The notes beneath the pieces were generated by a model. That model had not been told where the DNA came from. It did no database searches and saw only the letters and a program-made list of their open reading frames with translations. From NCBI RefSeq assembly GCF_000344615.1, contig NZ_KB467825.1, positions 62,001 to 126,000 of the forward strand: a DNA stretch of 64,000 nt. Reading direction: 5' to 3'. This document shows, one piece after another, positions 1 to 7,994 of the stretch. A program made the translations under genes and the position numbers. This DNA is from Janthinobacterium sp. CG3 (GTDB lineage Bacteria; Pseudomonadota; Gammaproteobacteria; Burkholderiales; Burkholderiaceae_D). The stretch's first letter is position 1. Each line of letters begins with the position of its first letter.

Positions 1-15
1 AGTTGCGTTCCATGC

Positions 16-783
16 TCATAGCCCCGTCACCTTGCGCACCAGCCAAAAATATAGACGATACGGCAGCAGCCGCGCCAAGCGCAAACTGTTGGTGAAACGC
101 TTAGGAAAATGGATGTGGAACTGGCCGCGTTCGACCCCGCGCAGCAGCTCCCAGGCGGCCGCGTCGGCAGTCATCAGCGCCGGCATGTTGAAGTCGTTGG
201 CGGCGGTCAGCGGCGTATCGACAAAGCCGGGATTGATCTGGTAGACGTCGATGCCGCGCGGCTGCAGGTCGAGGTACAGCGACTCGCTCAGGTTGATCAA
301 AGCCGCCTTGGTCGGCCCGTACACCAGCGCCTTCGGCAGGCCGCCGTAACCGGCTACCGAGGCGACGATGCCAAGGCCGCCGGCGCCCTGTTTGAGCAGC
401 ACCGGCAGCACCGCGTCGAGGCAGTTGAAGACGCCGCGCAGGTTCAGGTCGATCAGCCGGTTGGCCGCCGCCAGGTCGAAACTGTCGGCGCGCATTTCGT
501 TGTAGCCGCCGGCGAGCACCAGCACCAGGTCGATCCGCGGCCAGCATTCGCACAACTCGTCGCGCGCGCGCAGCACGCTGGCGTGGTCGGTGACGTCGAG
601 CGCCAGCGCCAGCGCGCGCGCCCGGCCGCCGCACCCCGCCTCCAGCGGCGCCAGCGTGCGCGCCGACAGGGCCACGTGCGCGCCCTGCTCCAGCAGCAGG
701 CTGGCGAGCGCCGCGCCGATGCCGCTGGAGGCGCCGATCAGCCACACGTGGCGGCCGTCCCAGTGGTCTATTTTGCGGTTCAC
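16..783 (-). CDS. Short-chain dehydrogenase/reductase (SDR), last visible gene of the lipid operon
   Basis: Classical SDR of about 255 residues. The N-terminal nucleotide-binding motif GASSGIG and the catalytic YGPTK (YxxxK) with an upstream Ser are present, so an NAD(P)-dependent oxidoreductase is well supported; the substrate is unknown. The GTG start at 783 overlaps the stop of the DUF3833 gene (GTGA), which fixes the start and implies translational coupling. A new ATG lies on the minus strand at position 13, three bases after this stop, so the operon may continue past the window edge. In this context the enzyme probably acts on a fatty acid or other lipid product; that is inference. Confidence 0.88.
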   Translation of the reverse strand: MNRKIDHWDGRHVWLIGASSGIGAALASLLLEQGAHVALSARTLAPLEAGCGGRARALALALDVTDHASVLRARDELCECWPRIDLVLVLAGGYNEMRADSFDLAAANRLIDLNLRGVFNCLDAVLPVLLKQGAGGLGIVASVAGYGGLPKALVYGPTKAALINLSESLYLDLQPRGIDVYQINPGFVDTPLTAANDFNMPALMTADAAAWELLRGVERGQFHIHFPKRFTNSLRLARLLPYRLYFWLVRKVTGL

Positions 784-1382
784 GGCGGCGTCCCGACGGG
801 CGCCGGCGGGCGCTTGTCGAACGACAGCGTGACCGCGCCCAGGCCGAAGCCGAACTTGCTCATGGCGGCCCGGTTCAGCATCACGCGTTCGTCGATGAGG
901 AACATCCAGTCCTCGAAATCGACGTTGTAGACCTTGCCGTCGAGCGGCAGCGCCAGCACGTATTTCCAACGCAGCGCGTTGCCCGACACCACCCCGACGG
1001 CTTCGCCGACCACGTCCGGCGCGGTGCCGACGAAGCGCCCCGGCGCCGTTTTGCGCAGCGTCCAGACGCGCTTTTGCTTGCTGCCGTCGGCGTAGCTGAA
1101 GTCCTCGTCGAGGGTGCCGACGTCGCCCTCCCAGTGGCAGCGCATCACCACCGTGAAGCGCTTGACGAGCGTGCCGGAGCGGTCCTGGAACATGCCGTGC
1201 GCGTCGAGCGTGCCGTTGAAGTAGCGCTGCACGTCCAGCAGCGGCGCCTCGGCGGCGTAGTGTTCCGGCCCGACCGGCGTCGAGCAGGCCGTCAGCAGGA
1301 GCGCCAGCGCCGCCGTGTGCAGCGCGCCGGCGAGTTTTTTCAGCGTCGTGCCGGCCGGTTTGGTGGAAGTTTTCAGCGTCAT
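780..1382 (-). CDS. DUF3833 family lipoprotein
   Basis: Protein of 200 residues with a lipoprotein signal peptide ending in the lipobox LTAC at about residues 29-32, so it should be lipid-anchored in the envelope. The rest fits the DUF3833 family, a lipocalin-like domain of unknown function often found beside SDR and CFA-synthase-like genes. It stops at 780 inside the GTG start of the SDR. The ATG at 1382 is preferred because it directly begins the signal peptide. A role in carrying or sensing a modified lipid is plausible but unproven. Confidence 0.85.
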   Translation of the reverse strand: MTLKTSTKPAGTTLKKLAGALHTAALALLLTACSTPVGPEHYAAEAPLLDVQRYFNGTLDAHGMFQDRSGTLVKRFTVVMRCHWEGDVGTLDEDFSYADGSKQKRVWTLRKTAPGRFVGTAPDVVGEAVGVVSGNALRWKYVLALPLDGKVYNVDFEDWMFLIDERVMLNRAAMSKFGFGLGAVTLSFDKRPPAPVGTPP

Positions 1383-1399
1383 GCAGGTCTCCGGTAAAT

Positions 1400-2656
1400 T
1401 CAACAATCGCGCAACGGCGCGCGCCACAGCAGCGCCGCCGCCAGCAGTTTCAAGGCGCACGGCAGCAGCGCATAAGCCGCCGCCAAGGCCGTCGTCGGAC
1501 CCTCCTGGCCGGGCCGGTAGCCGAGCCATTCGAGCAGCGGCAGGGCGATGCCGGCCGCCAGCGCCAGGTTCATTTGCACGCCCCAGTTCCACCAGCCGAA
1601 ATAGGCCGCCTCGCGCCGCCCGCTGTGGCCGGCGCGGGCGATCACGCCGGCCAGCAGCGCCGGCGGCAGCGCCAGGTCGGCGCCCAGCGTCAGACCCGAC
1701 AGCAGGCAGATGGCGCCGAAGCCGAGCGCGGCGCCGGCGCCCAGCGCGTAGGCCCAGACGAACACCAGCGCCGACAGCAGCATGCCGCCGACCCAGGCGC
1801 GGGCCTCGCCGAAACGCCGCGCCAGCGCCACCCACAGCGGCATCGAGGCCGCCGCCGCCGTGAAGTACAAGATCAGGAACAGGCCGGCGTGGCGCCCGAG
1901 GCGCAGCCGGTCTTCGGCGAAAAACAGGAACAGCGTGGCGGGAATCGCCGCCGCGACGCCGTTCACCAACAGCACCGCGAACAGCGCGCGAAACGCCGCG
2001 CCGCCGAACGGCGCCGCCAGCGCCGAGCGGCCCGGCGCGCTCGCCGTCGCCACGTGCGCCAGCGCCGGCGCGGGCGGGCGCGGCGCGCGCGCCAGCAGCA
2101 GCGCCCCGGCCAGCAGCAGGCAGGCGCCGAACGCCAGCGTCAGGCCGTCGTAGCCGAGCCAGGCGGCCAGGCCGGCCGCGGCGATGACGCCGAGCAGGCC
2201 GCAGCCCTCCCTGACGGCCGTCACGCGGCCGCGCTCGCCGGCCGCCTGCGTCAGCGCCGCGCCCCAGCTCTGGTGCGCGATGGTGGCCAGCCCGAGGCCC
2301 GCGTACACCAACAGCAGCGCCAGCAAAAACCAGCCGAGCGCGCCGGCACCGCCCAGCGCCGGCGGGTGGAACAGCGCGCCAAAGCCCAGCAGCAGCGGCG
2401 CCAGCGCCAGACCGACATAGCGCGCGTACGGGCGCCGCGCCCGTTCCATCCAGGCGCCCAGCGCCGGGTCGACGAAGGCCGCCAACACCCGCACGGCCAG
2501 CAGCGCCAATCCGATGGCGGCCAGGCTCAAGCCGCCGCGGCCGGCGTAGAACTGCGGCGCGTAGACGTACACCGGCAGCGCCACCATGGCCAGCGGCAGG
2601 CCGAACAGGCCGTAGTTGAGCAGCGCCGCCGGCGCCAGCGGCCGCGGCGCGCTCAT
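1400..2656 (-). CDS. MFS transporter of the GPH (sugar/cation symporter-like) type
   Basis: Very hydrophobic protein of 418 residues with about twelve predicted membrane segments and the MFS_2/GPH-type layout. The ATG at 2656 overlaps the stop of the chalcone-isomerase-like gene (ATGA), so the two are translationally coupled. GPH-type transporters of this kind recur in operons with flavin amine oxidase, DUF1365 and CFA-synthase-like genes. The substrate is unknown; the operon context suggests a lipid-related compound rather than a sugar. Confidence 0.85.
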   Translation of the reverse strand: MSAPRPLAPAALLNYGLFGLPLAMVALPVYVYAPQFYAGRGGLSLAAIGLALLAVRVLAAFVDPALGAWMERARRPYARYVGLALAPLLLGFGALFHPPALGGAGALGWFLLALLLVYAGLGLATIAHQSWGAALTQAAGERGRVTAVREGCGLLGVIAAAGLAAWLGYDGLTLAFGACLLLAGALLLARAPRPPAPALAHVATASAPGRSALAAPFGGAAFRALFAVLLVNGVAAAIPATLFLFFAEDRLRLGRHAGLFLILYFTAAAASMPLWVALARRFGEARAWVGGMLLSALVFVWAYALGAGAALGFGAICLLSGLTLGADLALPPALLAGVIARAGHSGRREAAYFGWWNWGVQMNLALAAGIALPLLEWLGYRPGQEGPTTALAAAYALLPCALKLLAAALLWRAPLRDC

Positions 2657-3240
2657 CGGCGCGGCGCGGCGTCCAGCAGCAGCGCCTCGCGCAGCTCGCC
2701 GGCGCTGCTGGCGGGGTCTAGCCAGATCGCGAAGAAGGCCCGCGCGAAGGCCGCGTCGGGCACCTCCGCGAGCGCTTTGCCGTCGAGGTAGAAGCGGGCG
2801 CCGGCGCCCGGCAGGTAGGCGCCGCTGATGTGCGTGCCCTCTTGCACGTCGGGGAAGATGCGCTCCATGGTTTGCAGCCACGCCTGGCGCTGGGCCGCGC
2901 TGCCGGCGCCGATTTTGCGCATCTGCTCGACGCTGGCGGCGGCGATCCTGGCGCCGTCGAGCGCGCGCTGGTAGCGCAGGTCGAGCACGAACGGCGCCGC
3001 CTCGGGCGCGCCGCCGCGATACCCCTGCTCGCCGACCCACAACTGGGCGTGGTAGATTTTCAGGCCGAACCAGCTGTAGCCGCCCTGCCCGGCCAGCCGC
3101 GCCTGCGGCAGCGCGCGGGCGATGTGCGCGGCCGGCGCCGACTGCGCCGGCTGCGCGGAGACTGCCTCGGCGGCGACCGCCGACGCGCCCGGCGGCGCCG
3201 CCAGCAGCCACGCCAGTGCAGCCAGCGCGGCCGTTCTCAT
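2653..3240 (-). CDS. Chalcone isomerase-like periplasmic protein
   Basis: Protein of 195 residues with an N-terminal signal peptide (about residues 1-25) followed by a chalcone-isomerase-like fold, recognisable from the segment around WFGLKIYHAQLWVG and the later LDLRYQRAL region. Bacterial members are not known to be chalcone isomerases; related folds bind fatty acids. It is coupled at both ends: its ATG overlaps the stop of the methyltransferase gene and its stop overlaps the MFS start. A periplasmic fatty-acid-binding role is inference. Confidence 0.82.
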   Translation of the reverse strand: MRTAALAALAWLLAAPPGASAVAAEAVSAQPAQSAPAAHIARALPQARLAGQGGYSWFGLKIYHAQLWVGEQGYRGGAPEAAPFVLDLRYQRALDGARIAAASVEQMRKIGAGSAAQRQAWLQTMERIFPDVQEGTHISGAYLPGAGARFYLDGKALAEVPDAAFARAFFAIWLDPASSAGELREALLLDAAPRR

Positions 3241-4496
3241 TGCTTCACCAGCGTGAACTGCATCACGTCGGTGTTGCCGGCGCAGAAGGCGGCCTCGCAA
3301 TAAGCCAGGTAAAACTCCCAGGTCAGCACGAAGCGGCCGTCAAAACCCTGCTGTTCCAGCGCGGCGCGCCGGGCGCAGAAGCCGGCGCGCCACTGGCGCA
3401 GCGTCTCGGCGTAGTCGGGGCCGAAGCGGAACTCGTCTTCCACGCGCAGGCCGTGCTCGGCGGCGCAGCGGCGGAACTCGGACGGCGACGGTAGCATCCC
3501 GCCGGGGAAGATGTATTGCTGGATGAAGTCGGTGCCCTTGCTGTAGCGCTCGAACAATTCGTCGGCGATGACGATGGTCTGGATGCAGGCGCGCCCGCCG
3601 GCCTTCAGGTTGCGCGCGACGCAGGCGAAATAGCTCGGCCAGTAGCGCTGGCCGACCGCCTCGAACATCTCGATCGAGGCGACGGCGTCGTACTCGCCGG
3701 CGCTGTCGCGGTAGTCGCACAGTTTCAGGTCGGCGCGCCCGGCCAGGCCGGCGTCGGCCAGGCGCGCCTGCGCGTAGGCCAGCTGCTCGGTCGACAGCGT
3801 CAGGCCGGTGACGTGGGCGCCGTGCTCGCGCGCGGCGGTCTCGGCGAAGCCGCCCCAGCCGCAGCCGATTTCCAGTACGCGCGCGTCCGGCGCCAGTTGC
3901 AACTGGCGCGCGATGCGGCGGTACTTGGCCATCTGCGCGCGTTCCAGGTCGAGGTCCGGGACAGCGCCGGCGGCGCGCTCGAACAGCGCGCTCGAGTACG
4001 TCATCGACGGGTCCAGCCAGAGCCGGTAGAAGGCGTTGCCGATGTCGTAATGGGCGTGGATGTTCTTCTTGCTGCCGGCGCGGGAATTGCGGTTCAGCAG
4101 ATGCTTGACGCGGTACAGCAGGCTGCCCCACCAACTGCCGTAGACCAGCGCCTCGATCCCGGCGCGGTTGCGCGCCAGCAGCTCGATCAGGCCCGCCAGG
4201 TTGTCGCTGCGCCAGTCGCCGGCGATGAAGGTTTCGGCGAAACCGATGTCGCCGGAGCGCAGCGCGGCGCCGCACAGGTTCCAGTTTTTTAGTTCCAGCG
4301 TGACCGGGAACGAGCCGTCGCCGTACAACTGGCAGGCGCCGTCGGGGGTTTTCAGCAGCAGCGCGCCGTGCTTGAGCGCGCCCAGCATTTTCAAGATCAG
4401 GCGGCTCGCGGCCGGCATTGCGCGGCCGTCGAACTTGACGTGGGCGTCGGCGGCGGCCAAGCCGGTGGCCAGGGTGGGCAGGGAGTCGGAGCTCAT
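3237..4496 (-). CDS. Cyclopropane-fatty-acyl-phospholipid synthase-like SAM methyltransferase
   Basis: Protein of 419 residues with the CFA synthase layout: an N-terminal lipid-binding region and a C-terminal SAM-dependent methyltransferase with motif I VLEIGCGWGGFAE at about residues 200-212. Family members methylate or cyclopropanate unsaturated acyl chains of membrane phospholipids. Beside a flavin amine oxidase and DUF1365 the product may be a methylated or furan-type fatty acid rather than a simple cyclopropane. The start at 4496 gives the family length and overlaps the DUF1365 stop by four bases. Confidence 0.9.
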   Translation of the reverse strand: MSSDSLPTLATGLAAADAHVKFDGRAMPAASRLILKMLGALKHGALLLKTPDGACQLYGDGSFPVTLELKNWNLCGAALRSGDIGFAETFIAGDWRSDNLAGLIELLARNRAGIEALVYGSWWGSLLYRVKHLLNRNSRAGSKKNIHAHYDIGNAFYRLWLDPSMTYSSALFERAAGAVPDLDLERAQMAKYRRIARQLQLAPDARVLEIGCGWGGFAETAAREHGAHVTGLTLSTEQLAYAQARLADAGLAGRADLKLCDYRDSAGEYDAVASIEMFEAVGQRYWPSYFACVARNLKAGGRACIQTIVIADELFERYSKGTDFIQQYIFPGGMLPSPSEFRRCAAEHGLRVEDEFRFGPDYAETLRQWRAGFCARRAALEQQGFDGRFVLTWEFYLAYCEAAFCAGNTDVMQFTLVKQ

Positions 4497-5302
4497 CGGG
4501 ATACCTTGTGTGCGGGTGGGGCGGGTTTCGGAAAAAACGGCACGCGCCGCAGCCACAGCCGCAGCGCCTGCCAATGGATCTTGGCGACGACGCCAAAGCT
4601 CATCAGCGGATAGGCCAGGAAGGCGCCGGCCACGGCCAGGTCGCCGCTGCCGCAGTCGCGCCCGGACAGGCTGGTTTGCAGCAGCGCCCCGTTGTCGTCG
4701 TCGTAGTCGACGCAGGCCAGGTGCCGTTCGCATGGCGCGCCGTGGCGCGGCCGCGGCGCGCGCATGAAGCGGAAGCGGTAGCCGCCCTGCACCTGGCAAA
4801 ACGGCGAGACGTGGAAGATTTTGCGGGCGCTCAGTTCGGCGCCGTAGGGGATCGCCGCGCCGGTTTCAAGCAGGTATAGGTGGCGTTCGCCGAAGGTGTT
4901 GCGCACGTCGCACAGCACGGCGCGCAGGGCGCCGTCGGCGCGGTGGCAAAACCAGAAGCTGATCGGGTTGAAGACGTAGCCGAGCACGCGCGGCATGGTT
5001 TGCAGCCAGATTTCGCCGTCGGCGTCGGCCACGCCCTCGCCGCGCAGCAGCGCGTCGATCCAGGCCAGCAGCGGCTGGGCGCCGTCGCCGTGGTCGCGGT
5101 CGCGAAACGACAGCAGATTGAAGCGGTTGCGCGACAGCAGGCGCGCGCCGAAGCCGGCCTCGCCCATGCTGCGCAGCGGCAGGCGCAGGTAGTAGATGCC
5201 GTAGCTGAAAAAATGCGCGCGCGGGCGCAGGCGCTTGTGGCGCACCTGGCCGACGCACAACTGCGGCGCGTTGGCGCCGGCCGGGGCGGGTTCAGGCCGC
5301 AT
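4493..5302 (-). CDS. DUF1365 domain-containing protein
   Basis: Protein of 269 residues matching DUF1365, a family of unknown biochemical function nearly always encoded between an FAD-dependent amine oxidase and a CFA-synthase-like methyltransferase, as here. Conserved-looking parts include the N-terminal VGQVRHKRLRP, the NPISFWFCH segment and KIFHVSPF. The ATG at 5302 lies inside the last codons of the amine oxidase gene (11-bp overlap). No signal peptide is seen. It probably helps synthesise the same modified fatty acid; this is inferred from gene neighbourhood. Confidence 0.88.
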   Translation of the reverse strand: MRPEPAPAGANAPQLCVGQVRHKRLRPRAHFFSYGIYYLRLPLRSMGEAGFGARLLSRNRFNLLSFRDRDHGDGAQPLLAWIDALLRGEGVADADGEIWLQTMPRVLGYVFNPISFWFCHRADGALRAVLCDVRNTFGERHLYLLETGAAIPYGAELSARKIFHVSPFCQVQGGYRFRFMRAPRPRHGAPCERHLACVDYDDDNGALLQTSLSGRDCGSGDLAVAGAFLAYPLMSFGVVAKIHWQALRLWLRRVPFFPKPAPPAHKVSR

Positions 5303-6584
5303 AGTCGAGCGCCGCCGTCCGCGCCAGCGCCATCGCCACCGCCAGGCCGGACTTCAGGCCGTCCTCGTGGAAGCCGTAGCCGGTCCAGGCGCCGGCGAAC
5401 CAGGTGTGCTGGCGGCCCTGGAACGTGGCCAGGCGGGCCTGGGCGGCCACCGCCGCAGCGTCGAACACCGGGTGCGAATAGGCGAACTCGCCATGCACCT
5501 GGGCCGGGTCGGGCTCGTCGAGCGGATTGAGCGAGACGATCACCGGGCGGCACCGCGGCAGCGGTTGTAGCAGGTTGATCAGGTAATGCACGCACACCTG
5601 CGGCGTGGCGCCGGCGCGGCCCTGGTAGTTCCAGGCCGACCAGGCCTTGCGGCTGGCCGGCAGGCAGCCGGTGTCGGTGTGCAGCACGGCGCGGTTGGGC
5701 TGGTAGCGGATCGCCTCCAGCACCGCGCGCTCGTCGTCGCGCACGTCGCCCAGCAGCGCCAGCGACTGGTCGCTGTGGCAGGCCATCACCACGTGGTCGA
5801 AATGCTCGGTGCCGGCGGCGCTGCGCAGCGCCACCGAGCGGGCGCCGTCGCCGCCGAGCCGGCGCACCGACAGCACCGGGCTGGCCAGGCGCCGGTCGGG
5901 AATGCCGGCCAGCAGCTTCTCGACGTAGACGCGCGAACCGCCGCGCACGGTGCGCCACTGCGGCCGGTCGCTGACCTGCAGCAGGCCGTGGTTGTGGCAA
6001 AAGCGGATGAAGGTCGACAGCGGGAACGCCAGCATCTGTTCGGCCGGGCACGACCAGATGCAGGCGGCCATCGGCAACAGATACCAGTGGCGGAAGGTGG
6101 CGCCGTAACCGTTGGCGTCGAGGAAGGCGCCGAGCGGGACGTCGGGCGCGGCGCCGGCCAGCGCCAGCGCGCCGGCCTGGCGGTTGAAGCGCAGGATGTC
6201 GCGCAACATGCGCAAAAATCGCGGGCGCAGCAGGTTGCTCCTTTGCGCGAACACCGTGTCGAGGCTGCCGCCGGCCCATTCCAGCACGCGCGCCCCGGCG
6301 CCGGGGCCGACCGGCATCTTGACCGAGAACGACATGTGGCTGTCGACCGCCTCGACGTCGAGCTGCTCGAACAGCTTGACCAGGTTCGGATAGGTGGCGT
6401 GGTTGAACACCAGGAAGCCGGTGTCGACCGCGTGGGTGACGCCGTCGAGGCGCAGGTCGACCGTATGGCTGTGCCCGCCAAAATACGCGCCCGCCTCGAA
6501 CAGCGTGACCTCCTGCCCCGCCTGCACCAAACGATGGGCACACGATAAACCTGAAATTCCGGCACCAACGACTGCTATTTTCAT
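5292..6584 (-). CDS. FAD-dependent amine oxidase-like protein, first gene of the lipid operon
   Basis: Flavoprotein of about 430 residues with an N-terminal Rossmann motif VVGAGISGLSCA, as in the NAD(P)/FAD-binding amine oxidase family. Proteins of this group next to DUF1365 and CFA-like enzymes are thought to act as fatty-acid desaturase- or oxidase-like enzymes. Two in-frame ATGs are possible, 6596 and 6584. I prefer 6584 because it begins the family-typical MKIAVVGAG and has GGCGGA upstream. It heads a seven-gene operon driven from the divergent control region at 6597-6700. Confidence 0.88.
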   Translation of the reverse strand: MKIAVVGAGISGLSCAHRLVQAGQEVTLFEAGAYFGGHSHTVDLRLDGVTHAVDTGFLVFNHATYPNLVKLFEQLDVEAVDSHMSFSVKMPVGPGAGARVLEWAGGSLDTVFAQRSNLLRPRFLRMLRDILRFNRQAGALALAGAAPDVPLGAFLDANGYGATFRHWYLLPMAACIWSCPAEQMLAFPLSTFIRFCHNHGLLQVSDRPQWRTVRGGSRVYVEKLLAGIPDRRLASPVLSVRRLGGDGARSVALRSAAGTEHFDHVVMACHSDQSLALLGDVRDDERAVLEAIRYQPNRAVLHTDTGCLPASRKAWSAWNYQGRAGATPQVCVHYLINLLQPLPRCRPVIVSLNPLDEPDPAQVHGEFAYSHPVFDAAAVAAQARLATFQGRQHTWFAGAWTGYGFHEDGLKSGLAVAMALARTAALDYAA

Positions 6585-6605
6585 TATATCCGCCATAAAA
6601 ACCTA

Positions 6606-6622
6606 TTTTGTCCAGGACAAAA
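6606..6622. promoter_or_regulatory. Perfect inverted repeat, candidate operator
   Basis: TTTTGTCC-A-GGACAAAA is a perfect 8-1-8 palindrome between the amine oxidase start and its likely promoter. A third copy of the half-site TTTTGTC lies at 6666-6672 and overlaps the -35 region on the minus strand. This layout is what a repressor of the minus-strand operon would use. The obvious candidate is the MerR/B12 regulator encoded divergently. The assignment is inference from position. Confidence 0.55.
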
Positions 6623-6636
6623 CGCCTTCCTATCGC

Positions 6637-6665
6637 ATAATCCAGCAAACGTTGATGAAAGTCAA
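6637..6665 (-). promoter_or_regulatory. Candidate sigma-70 promoter of the lipid operon
   Basis: On the minus strand TTGACT (6660-6665) is followed after 17 bases by GATTAT (6637-6642), a reasonable -35/-10 pair. Transcription would begin near 6630, and the palindrome at 6606-6622 would lie just downstream of the start. The half-site GACAAAA sits immediately upstream of, and touching, the -35 box. Confidence 0.45.
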
Positions 6666-6887
6666 TTTTGTCTGGCGGCGTCGGTGGTAGCGCGCTTCAC
6701 CGGTATATACGCGGCAGTGCTTAGCGTCGGATTCAACTATTTGCAGCCATGCAACAAAATGCGGAGTGCGCGAAGGGCGGTGCCGGAGAGCGACGCCGGC
6801 GCCGCCTGCGCCTGCCTTATAGAAAAAGGTAAAATGCCAATCCCATCCAGCGTGGATGTATTTATTAGCAGGCCGGGCCGGGCCGCG

Positions 6888-6899
6888 CCCCCCCCCCCC
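6888..6899. repeat. Run of twelve C in front of the MerR-type gene
   Basis: A homopolymer of 12 C on the + strand, 27 bases before the ATG at 6927. If translation begins at the upstream in-frame ATG at 6834, the run encodes four prolines inside the protein and slippage would shift the frame. If 6927 is the start, the run lies in the leader. Long homopolymers can slip during replication and are also prone to sequencing error. Confidence 0.8.
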
Positions 6900-6926
6900 G
6901 GCGGGCCGATCCGGCCGCAGCACCTT

Positions 6927-7874
6927 ATGGACACTGACATTCCACCCTTAGCCGTAGCGAGCAGCATCAGCGATGTCGAACGCGACACCGGCCTGGCCAA
7001 GGAAACCCTGCGCGTGTGGGAACGCCGCTACGCTTTCCCGCAGCCGCGGCGCGATCCCTTCGGCGAGCGCGTGTATCCGGCCGAGCAGGTGGACAAGCTG
7101 CGCCTGGTGAAGCGCTTGCTCGACCTGGGTTTCCGCCCCGGCAAAATCATCGGCCACAGCAGCGCGCAACTGCAGGCGCTGGCCGAACAGAACGCCGGCG
7201 CCGCGCGCGCCGGCGCCGCGCCGCCCGACCCGCGCGTACGGCACTGCCTGGCGCTGTGCCAGGGCCACGATATGGAGGCCCTCGGCGCGGCGCTGCTGCA
7301 GGCGCTGCCGGAGATGGGTTTGCGCGACTTCGTCACCGCGCTGGCGGCGCCGTTGACGACCCTGGTCGGCGACACCTGGGCCTGCGGCCAACTGGCCGTG
7401 TTCGGCGAGCACCTGTATACGGAATTGCTGCAAAGGGTGTTGCGCCACGCGATTTTTTCGATGCCGCGGGCGGCCCGGCCCGGCCCGCGCGCGCCGCGCA
7501 TTCTGCTGACCACGCTGCCGCAGGAGCGCCACGGCCTGGGCCTGCTGATGGCCGAGGCGCTGTTCCTTGCCGAGGGCGCGCATTGCACCTCGCTGGGCGT
7601 GCAGACGCCGCTGCAAGACATCGTCGACGCCTCGCTCAGCCAGCGCAGCGACGTGATCGCGCTGTCGTTTTCCGGCGCGATGAACGCGCGCCAGGCCGCC
7701 GACGGCCTCGGCGAACTGCGCGCCCGGGCGCCGGCGGGCGTCGAGCTGTGGGCCGGCGGCAGTTGCCTGGCCCTGCAAAAGCGCCCGCCCGCCTTCGTCC
7801 GCGTGCTCGATCTGGCGCAGGTCGCGGCCGCGCTGGCCGACTGGCGCCGGCGCCACCGTGGCGCGCCGGCATAA
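6927..7874 (+). CDS. MerR-family regulator with B12-binding domain (CarH/LitR photoreceptor type)
   Basis: N-terminal MerR helix-turn-helix (about residues 13-70, with ETLRVWERRY and a following RPGKII), then a helical-bundle and cobalamin-binding module. The CarH signature W-x9-EH is present (W151, E161-H162), as is ExHxxG with H202 as likely lower cobalt ligand. Known CarH/LitR proteins bind adenosylcobalamin, repress in the dark and release DNA in light. The gene is divergent from the lipid operon, its probable target. The ATG at 6927 lacks a clear ribosome site; the in-frame ATG at 6834 has AAGG just upstream and would add 31 residues containing the poly-C-encoded prolines. The residue after W151 is Ala, not the His of Thermus CarH. 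Confidence 0.85.
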   Translation: MDTDIPPLAVASSISDVERDTGLAKETLRVWERRYAFPQPRRDPFGERVYPAEQVDKLRLVKRLLDLGFRPGKIIGHSSAQLQALAEQNAGAARAGAAPPDPRVRHCLALCQGHDMEALGAALLQALPEMGLRDFVTALAAPLTTLVGDTWACGQLAVFGEHLYTELLQRVLRHAIFSMPRAARPGPRAPRILLTTLPQERHGLGLLMAEALFLAEGAHCTSLGVQTPLQDIVDASLSQRSDVIALSFSGAMNARQAADGLGELRARAPAGVELWAGGSCLALQKRPPAFVRVLDLAQVAAALADWRRRHRGAPA

Positions 7875-7994
7875 TGTTGCCAAATGAAACAAGGCGGCGG
7901 CGGCCCGCCGGCCCGCTCTGGTAGAATAGCCGCTGTCGATTCACCCGCCCGGCGCCGCCGGGCCTGCGCTTGAAGCGTCCCCAACCACACTCCC

